A stretch of DNA of 13,764 bases from Acidimicrobiaceae bacterium (GTDB lineage: Bacteria; Actinomycetota; Acidimicrobiia; Acidimicrobiales; Ilumatobacteraceae). The stretch lies in the NCBI GenBank assembly GCA_002727235.1, contig PBWL01000056.1, forward strand, positions 7,443 through 21,206. Reading direction: 5' to 3'. A program made the position numbers and the translations under genes. Below, piece by piece: positions 7,016-11,151 of the stretch. The notes beneath the pieces were generated by a model. It was given only the letters and a program-made list of their open reading frames with translations, had not been told where the DNA came from and ran no database searches. Every line of letters starts with the position of its first letter. Position 1 is the first letter of the stretch.

Positions 7016-8212
7016 TCAGCTAAGCGAGCCGATGTCCTCGGCGGAGATGCCCATCGCATTCCATGCTGGCTGCAGCGCGGCCTCAATGATGGCGTATCCG
7101 CCGGTTCCTGGATCATTCTCCAAATTGTAGAAGCCTTCGATTGCTGCCATGTCTGCTCCATTTGCAGCGAACGTTGGTGCGAGTACTCGGCTGAAGGCCC
7201 AGCCTTCGGCTTGGTGCACACGGGCGGCTTCGGAGTCACCTTCAGCAAGATCATCATCGACGATCTGGGCATAGCGGAGAGTTGCTTGGCTATAAATTAT
7301 GGCCAACCCTTGGAGCGCATCGGCGGTAGCAAGCTCGGCACCTGCAACATCACCAGCAACAAGTGCATCACGACCAGCGATCATCGCCGCAAGAATCTGA
7401 TCGTTCGCCTTGGCGTTCCCGCTAGCGGCTTCTGTGCCAAAGTTTCCGGCCCTCTTGTTACCGGTTGCGTACGGGCCGCACCCGGCGTCAGCGCCGTGGT
7501 AGAAGGCCCAGCCCTCGTCCCAGTTGTGTGGTGCTCCCGTTTGGGGGTCGAAGTTACCGTCAGCGGCTTTCGCCAACGCCGCATTGAACTCGTGGATCGT
7601 CCACGCCACCATAATTTGGTTCATGATTCCCTTTTGAATGCCCTGTCGACGAACTGACTCGGGCTCACCAGCGAATGGACCGGTACCTTCCAAAGCTGCA
7701 GTGACGAAGTCATCGAGCGGCGTTGAAGTGCCAAAATATTCTTGGTGGTCTGGGTTCCGGTCATCACGACTTGCGAAACCGCCGATAGACCGAACCGACC
7801 CGTCGCTCTTGACCGAGTTGACTCCGTCTCGGTAAACCGCCTCAACAGCTGCGAAGTCGATCGCCTCGTCTTTCGGGAGCATGCCATTGATTTCGCAGAC
7901 GTCAAGCACGACAAGTCTGTGGCTGTCGATGTTTCCGGCATAGTCGTAGCCTCCGTCACCTGGAGTTGCCGCTGTCGGGTCGGCTGTTCCACTCGAAGAG
8001 CCGGACGCGCTCGCAGACGACGATGCGGATCCGCTACTGGAGCCCGAGCTGCTTCCTGAACCCGAACCGCTTCCTGAACCCGAACCGCTCTCACTTTCAG
8101 AGAGGTTTGAGACCGAAGCTCCGTCATCGGTGCCGCAGGCGGTAGTAGCGAAGAGCACCGTTGACAAGATGACCATTGCCTTGCCCCTACTTGAGAATCT
8201 TCCTCTGGTCAT
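7016..8212 (-). CDS. FEA1-related (phytotransferrin-like) surface lipoprotein, putative iron capture
   Basis: This is a 398-residue lipoprotein. It has a basic N-terminus (TRGRFSSRGK), a hydrophobic h-region at about 12-22 and a lipobox-like ATTAC with Cys26. A Ser/Gly/Ala linker (about 38-75) would hold the domain away from the membrane. The folded part (about 88-398) has two related aromatic motifs, EGWAFYHG at 233-240 and EGWAFSRVLAP at 336-346, plus YATGNKRAGNFGT at about 248-260. I read these as hallmarks of the FEA1 family, low-iron-induced periplasmic proteins of algae related to the diatom phytotransferrin ISIP2A; this comes from memory, not from a search. The iron-box-like operator in its promoter supports an iron role. 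Imelysin (EfeO/M75) is the main alternative, but its GxHxxE motif is not evident. I chose the ATG at 8212 over a TTG at 8218 because an AAAGAGG site lies 6 bases before the ATG and directly abuts the TTG. Confidence 0.7.
   Translation of the reverse strand: MTRGRFSSRGKAMVILSTVLFATTACGTDDGASVSNLSESESGSGSGSGSGSGSSSGSSSGSASSSASASGSSSGTADPTAATPGDGGYDYAGNIDSHRLVVLDVCEINGMLPKDEAIDFAAVEAVYRDGVNSVKSDGSVRSIGGFASRDDRNPDHQEYFGTSTPLDDFVTAALEGTGPFAGEPESVRRQGIQKGIMNQIMVAWTIHEFNAALAKAADGNFDPQTGAPHNWDEGWAFYHGADAGCGPYATGNKRAGNFGTEAASGNAKANDQILAAMIAGRDALVAGDVAGAELATADALQGLAIIYSQATLRYAQIVDDDLAEGDSEAARVHQAEGWAFSRVLAPTFAANGADMAAIEGFYNLENDPGTGGYAIIEAALQPAWNAMGISAEDIGSLS
8051..8086. repeat. Two perfect 18-bp tandem repeats in the Ser/Gly linker
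   Basis: The unit GCTTCCTGAACCCGAACC occurs twice in immediate succession (8051-8068 and 8069-8086), with a decayed further copy just before. It encodes the alternating Gly-Ser run that follows the lipid-anchored N-terminus of the FEA1-like protein. The 18-bp period keeps the frame, so copy-number change would alter only linker length. Confidence 0.9.
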
Positions 8213-8218
8213 TATCAA

Positions 8219-8225
8219 CCTCTTT
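8219..8225 (-). promoter_or_regulatory. Ribosome-binding site that decides the start of the FEA1-like gene
   Basis: On the minus strand this reads AAAGAGG and lies 6 bases before the ATG at 8212. An in-frame TTG at 8218 directly abuts it and would be too close for initiation, so the ATG, giving 398 residues, is the better start. Confidence 0.7.
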
Positions 8226-8255
8226 CTGTTAAAAATATTGTTTGCTAACCAGCAG

Positions 8256-8279
8256 ATGATAGGCTAGCCTAACATGTTA
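8256..8279. promoter_or_regulatory. Second DtxR/IdeR-like operator, overlapping the FEA1-like gene promoter
   Basis: A perfect 12-bp palindrome TAGGCTAGCCTA (8260-8271) carries on its right into TAACATGTTA (8270-8279), itself a perfect palindrome. Centred on the dyad it shares TAGGC-N2-GCCTA and the right arm GCCTAAC with the 26-bp palindrome before fbpA. On the minus strand TATCAT (8256-8261) is a plausible -10 for the FEA1-like gene and overlaps the site. On the plus strand TATAGT (8278-8283) is a possible -10 for the epimerase. Iron-dependent repression of at least the FEA1-like gene is therefore likely, and control of the epimerase is possible. The metal and the regulator are inferred. 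Confidence 0.7.
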
Positions 8280-8326
8280 TAGTTTGCAAGCTAATTAAGA
8301 AAAGTTTCCGCTCACTGTCGAGATCT

Positions 8327-8332
8327 GAGGAG
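8327..8332 (+). promoter_or_regulatory. Strong ribosome-binding site for the epimerase GTG start
   Basis: GAGGAG sits 8 bases before the GTG at 8341. This is the clearest Shine-Dalgarno sequence in the window and fixes the start of the epimerase at a GTG codon. Confidence 0.8.
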
Positions 8333-8340
8333 ATTAAATC

Positions 8341-9315
8341 GTGCGAATCGTTATCACAGGGGCCGCCGGGTTCATCGGCTCACAGACCGCCCATATGTTG
8401 CTCAAAAGTGGCCATGAGGTAGTCGGCATTGACTCAATGACCAACTACTACGACCCACTGATCAAAGTTGCTCGGCTCTCCCGGCTCGTTCAAACATCGA
8501 ACTTTTCATTTCAGAAACTCGATCTAGCGAAAGACGACTGTCGGGACCTTTTCGATCGAGACACGACCGTCATCCACCTTGCTGCCCAGCCAGGCGTCAG
8601 AGCATCGTGGGGCGAATTCGAAAGTTACGCAACCGCAAATGTGACAGCAACGAAACATGTGCTTGACGCTGCTCTCGACTGCGGTGTCCCTAGGGTGATC
8701 TACGCCTCGTCATCGTCTGTTTACGGTAATTCAAGCGACTACCCCACAACTGAAACAGCGCCTCTCGAACCAATGAGCCCATATGCCGTATCAAAGCTCG
8801 CTGGAGAGCAGCTATGCCGGCTTTATTCTTCCGAACGTGGACTACACACCACAAGTCTTCGCTACTTCACGGTCTACGGTCCCGGCCAGCGGCCCGACAT
8901 GCTCACCCACCGCCTTATCGCAGCAGCGCATAACGGCTCTCCAGTAAGAATTTTCGGCACCGGCAACCAGGTACGAGACTTTACCTTTGTTGGCGATGTT
9001 GCTAGAGCGAACGTCGCAGCCATGACGGCAGACACCTCGCCGGGGCAGGTCTTCAACATCTCAGGTGGATCCGCCGTATCGATCAAAGAAATGATCGAAT
9101 CAGTTGAGGCTGCCGTGGGGCTTGGACAAAGAATTCAACGGATAGCGGCGCCACCAGTCTCAGGTGACATTCCACGAACAGATGGTTCAGCAAGTCTCGC
9201 CGAGAGCATTCTGGGTTGGAGACCGACTGTAGAGCTGGATCAGGGCATCTCAGCTCAGGTAGATGATTATCGGTCGACTCACGCGCAGCTACCCCGGTAC
9301 GCCATGTCCGCTTAA
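8341..9315 (+). CDS. NAD-dependent nucleotide-sugar 4-epimerase (UDP-glucuronate/UDP-glucose epimerase-like SDR)
   Basis: This is a 324-residue extended short-chain dehydrogenase, the usual length for GalE/CapI-type enzymes. The NAD-binding GAAGFIG is at 7-13, with the acidic residue after beta-2 at Asp31 and HLAAQPGVRAS at 79-89. The catalytic region has YASSSSVYG at 121-129 and the Tyr148-xxx-Lys152 pair in SPYAVSK. RYFTVYGPGQRPDM at about 174-187 is close to the signature of UDP-glucuronate 4-epimerases, so inversion at C4 of a UDP-hexuronate or UDP-hexose is the likely reaction; a dehydratase is less likely. It would supply an activated sugar to glycan assembly, consistent with the GT2 fusion and UGM-like flavoprotein nearby. 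It is divergent from the FEA1-like gene across a 128-bp spacer holding the second iron-box-like site. Two TAA stops in tandem (9313-9318) end the gene. Confidence 0.87.
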   Translation: MRIVITGAAGFIGSQTAHMLLKSGHEVVGIDSMTNYYDPLIKVARLSRLVQTSNFSFQKLDLAKDDCRDLFDRDTTVIHLAAQPGVRASWGEFESYATANVTATKHVLDAALDCGVPRVIYASSSSVYGNSSDYPTTETAPLEPMSPYAVSKLAGEQLCRLYSSERGLHTTSLRYFTVYGPGQRPDMLTHRLIAAAHNGSPVRIFGTGNQVRDFTFVGDVARANVAAMTADTSPGQVFNISGGSAVSIKEMIESVEAAVGLGQRIQRIAAPPVSGDIPRTDGSASLAESILGWRPTVELDQGISAQVDDYRSTHAQLPRYAMSA

Positions 9316-9327
9316 TAAGATCGGGAT

Positions 9328-9414
9328 GCCGACTTCCTCGGAAGCGACCGCTAATTAGGCCAGCATCTCTCAGAATTTGGAAAAGTCGGCGAACTGAGGT
9401 TCGAGCCTCAATTC
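9328..9414. other. Inverted repeats in the 288-bp spacer 9316-9603, possible structured RNA or terminator
   Basis: No convincing gene lies in 9316-9603. An 8-bp exact inverted repeat, GCCGACTT (9328-9335) and AAGTCGGC (9383-9390), could close a 63-nt domain. Immediately after it is a hairpin at 9391-9414 with stem TGAGG/CCTCA, an outer GAA/TTC extension past one mismatch, and loop TTCGAG. The loop looks like part of a tRNA T-arm, but no acceptor or anticodon arm can be built. There is no T-tract, so a standard intrinsic terminator is doubtful. The strand is unknown; it lies downstream of the epimerase and upstream of the thioesterase. Confidence 0.25.
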
Positions 9415-9603
9415 AATGCCTCGAACTACACAACTAGCACTACATGAACCGCCGCGGGTCTTGGATTGCTCGGAAATGGGACCGCGTTAAATCCCAGGGA
9501 CTTTGAGAGACAAACTGTCTCTGACCTGCAATGCTGAAAGGGAAAGCCCGAAGCCAAAGGAAAAGACCAACGCATCTTGGAGAGCCCTCACAGCAAGGAA
9601 ATC

Positions 9604-10047
9604 ATGGAACACTTCGAACCCGACTCTGAAATAGTGACAGCTATCCAGGACAGTTTCTCTAAACAAGGGCTCATGGCGACCATTGGAGCCAAGCTGCACC
9701 TTGTCGCCTCAGGAGAGGTCCGGCTTCGAATCGAAGCCAGCGAGTCACTCACCCAACACCATGGCTTTCTCCACGCAGGCATTATCGGAACAATTCTTGA
9801 TTCCTCTTGTGGCTGGGCCTCACAAACTCTTATGCCGCTCGGCACCGAGGTGCTCACCGTCGAATACAAGCTCAACCTTCTTCGACCAGCAGCAGGAGCG
9901 CAGTTCGAAGGACGCGGCACAGTCCTCCGAGCTGGCACCACGCTCACCGCTGCAGAAGCAGCGTTCTACACAACGGACAACCCCGATCGACTCATCGCGA
10001 CGATGACCGCCACTTTGATCGGCGTTCGACCTCCAAGTTCTGGCTGA
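9604..10047 (+). CDS. PaaI-family hotdog-fold thioesterase
   Basis: This is a 147-residue single hotdog domain, typical for the PaaI/YbgC group that hydrolyses acyl-CoA thioesters in the cytoplasm. The hot-dog helix signature is HHGFLHAGIIGTILDSSCGWA at about residues 52-72. It contains the conserved His-Gly followed by His-Ala-Gly and the catalytic-type Asp, and is followed by the beta strands VLTVEYKLNLLRP and FEGRGTVLRAG. I chose the ATG at 9604 because AAGGAA precedes it at close range; a TTG at 9577 would add nine residues but has no properly spaced site. The gene is convergent with an enoyl-CoA isomerase-like gene, so both may serve acyl-CoA clean-up. The substrate is unknown (phenylacetyl-CoA, 4-hydroxybenzoyl-CoA or a fatty acyl-CoA). 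Confidence 0.85.
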   Translation: MEHFEPDSEIVTAIQDSFSKQGLMATIGAKLHLVASGEVRLRIEASESLTQHHGFLHAGIIGTILDSSCGWASQTLMPLGTEVLTVEYKLNLLRPAAGAQFEGRGTVLRAGTTLTAAEAAFYTTDNPDRLIATMTATLIGVRPPSSG

Positions 10048-10056
10048 CCGGCAGAA

Positions 10057-10081
10057 TTCATCAGCCCTTGGATCTGATGAA
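10057..10081. terminator. Hairpin between convergent genes, possible bidirectional terminator
   Basis: TTCATCAG (10057-10064) and CTGATGAA (10074-10081) form a perfect 8-bp stem with a 9-base loop, 10 bases past the thioesterase stop. It lies in the 97-bp gap between two convergent genes, where a shared terminator is expected. There is no T-tract on either side and the stem is AT-rich, so termination strength is doubtful. A second, imperfect inverted repeat (10088-10096 with 10126-10135) lies further on. Confidence 0.4.
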
Positions 10082-10144
10082 CTGTGTCGCTTGTCGGACA
10101 ACCTTTAATTTAGCTACATCGGCCTCGACAAAGCGCTTGTGCGT

Positions 10145-10852
10145 TCAGATGCCAACAGCGGCGCGATCAGCCAGAACCGCTGAGTCCATCTGACTGAGCA
10201 CATCTCCTCGTAAAGCGTGCACCGTAGATGCATACGCCCTCGCATCAAGTTGCTCAGCGAAACCCTGGGCCACTTCAACCGCTCGAGCAGTGACCTGATC
10301 TGACGAAGTTACTTCATCTAAAAACCCTGCATCGACCGCACCCGCACCGTCGAAGATCTTGGCGTTCGCTACCGAAACCTGCAAGTAACGTTTTGAAAGA
10401 CGGTCTCTCGCAATTACCAATGCCCACTCCGGGAGCGTCAACGAGATCGCAACCTCATTGAGCCCAATCTTTACCGGACCATCAACTCCAACGCGGTAGT
10501 CACAGCCGAGCAACAGCAGCGCCCCAGCGGCAACTGCATGACCAGTCGACGCCGCTACCACCGGCAGCGATGCGCCATACACCTGGCGGATGAACGACCC
10601 GCCAGCTGACACTAAACCGGTAATCGCTTTCGGATCACCAGAATTAATCACGTCCAAATCGAAACCTGCAAAAAATGCTTTCGTGTTGCCAGAGAGAACT
10701 ACCGATCGGATGTCAGCATCCGCTTCCGCTTTCGCCAACTCCTCACCGAGCGCCTCCAGCAAGGAGACCGAGAAGGCGTTAGCCCTACCGTCGTCAACTG
10801 TGACGCAAAGAACGTTGTTAATCTTTTCGCTTGCAATCGCTGGATGAGTCAT
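10145..10852 (-). CDS. Crotonase-family protein, probable delta3,delta2-enoyl-CoA isomerase
   Basis: This is a 235-residue enoyl-CoA hydratase/isomerase superfamily protein, a little short for the family. The oxyanion-hole strand AFFAGFDL is at about 59-66 and the second oxyanion loop is GHAVAAGALLLLGCDYR at about 104-120. The Glu that hydratases carry in the GGGxELAxxCD stretch (Glu144 of rat crotonase) is Leu112 here. The second Glu survives in KIGLNEVAISLTLP (Glu133). A lone Glu in a GLNE context is the pattern of mitochondrial-type delta3,delta2-enoyl-CoA isomerases, which shift double bonds during oxidation of unsaturated fatty acids. Isomerase is therefore preferred over hydratase. The ATG at 10852 is chosen; a TTG at 10873 would add seven residues, and neither has a clear ribosome-binding site. 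It is convergent with the thioesterase gene. Confidence 0.8.
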   Translation of the reverse strand: MTHPAIASEKINNVLCVTVDDGRANAFSVSLLEALGEELAKAEADADIRSVVLSGNTKAFFAGFDLDVINSGDPKAITGLVSAGGSFIRQVYGASLPVVAASTGHAVAAGALLLLGCDYRVGVDGPVKIGLNEVAISLTLPEWALVIARDRLSKRYLQVSVANAKIFDGAGAVDAGFLDEVTSSDQVTARAVEVAQGFAEQLDARAYASTVHALRGDVLSQMDSAVLADRAAVGI

Positions 10853-10930
10853 AGTTCGACCGTAGTACAGCAACGTCTGCTTACAACCAGCAAGGCAGAG
10901 CCGAAACTTTTCGACTAACGGTGGATCAAT

Positions 10931-11062
10931 TTGAGAATCAAACTTCGTTAACGAGGAGATTTAGGCCTCTTCGATGAATCTCAAGATTTGCTATCGGGCT
11001 CCTAAAAATACCCGACACGCAAGGCTTCCGGTGTAATAGGTTTCAATCAGTGACCAAAAGCC
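10931..11062 (+). other. Three successive hairpins in the gene-free stretch before the protease gene, possible structured leader
   Basis: The stretch 10853-11151 (299 bp) holds no convincing gene. Three nested or successive foldbacks are visible. First, an outer stem TTGAGA (10931-10936)/TCTCAA (10979-10984) encloses CGAGGAG (10952-10958)/CTCTTCG (10967-10973), with one G-U pair. Second, TCGGG (10994-10998) pairs with CCCGA (11011-11015). Third, GGCTT-cc-GGT (11023-11032) pairs with ACC-aa-AAGCC (11053-11062), with a 2x2 internal loop. They end about 90 bases before the protease ATG. The bases ACGCAAGGC-TTCCGG (from 11017) faintly recall the c-di-GMP-I riboswitch core, but the GCAAACC strand and GNRA loop are missing. 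It could be an untranslated leader, attenuator or chance. TTGACT at 11104-11109 resembles a -35 hexamer without a good -10. Confidence 0.25.
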
Positions 11063-11151
11063 GAATGTTCGCAGTCAAAAGTTTTCAAAAAATCCGTAAC
11101 AATTTGACTTTGTCTGACGATTACTTTGGTGTCAGCATTTAACAAATACAA

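Noticed and set aside
7016..8212. Imelysin/EfeO (M75) identity for the lipoprotein
   Set aside because: The GxHxxE motif is not evident and the paired EGWAF motifs fit the FEA1 family better. It remains the main alternative.
8213..8218. TTG start for the FEA1-like gene, giving 400 residues
   Set aside because: The AAAGAGG site directly abuts the TTG but is 6 bases from the ATG at 8212, so the ATG is better.
9391..9414. A tRNA T-arm (AGGTTCGAGCCT)
   Set aside because: The loop is six bases rather than seven, and no acceptor, D or anticodon arm can be built around it.
9444..9506. A 20-codon plus-strand small ORF in the spacer after the epimerase
   Set aside because: It has no ribosome-binding site, an Arg/Trp-rich product and no supporting context.
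11017..11062. A c-di-GMP-I (GEMM) riboswitch
   Set aside because: ACGCAA and TCCGG recall the core, but the GCAAACC strand, the GNRA-capped stem and the full CGCAAAGCC are absent. It is kept only as a possible structured leader.
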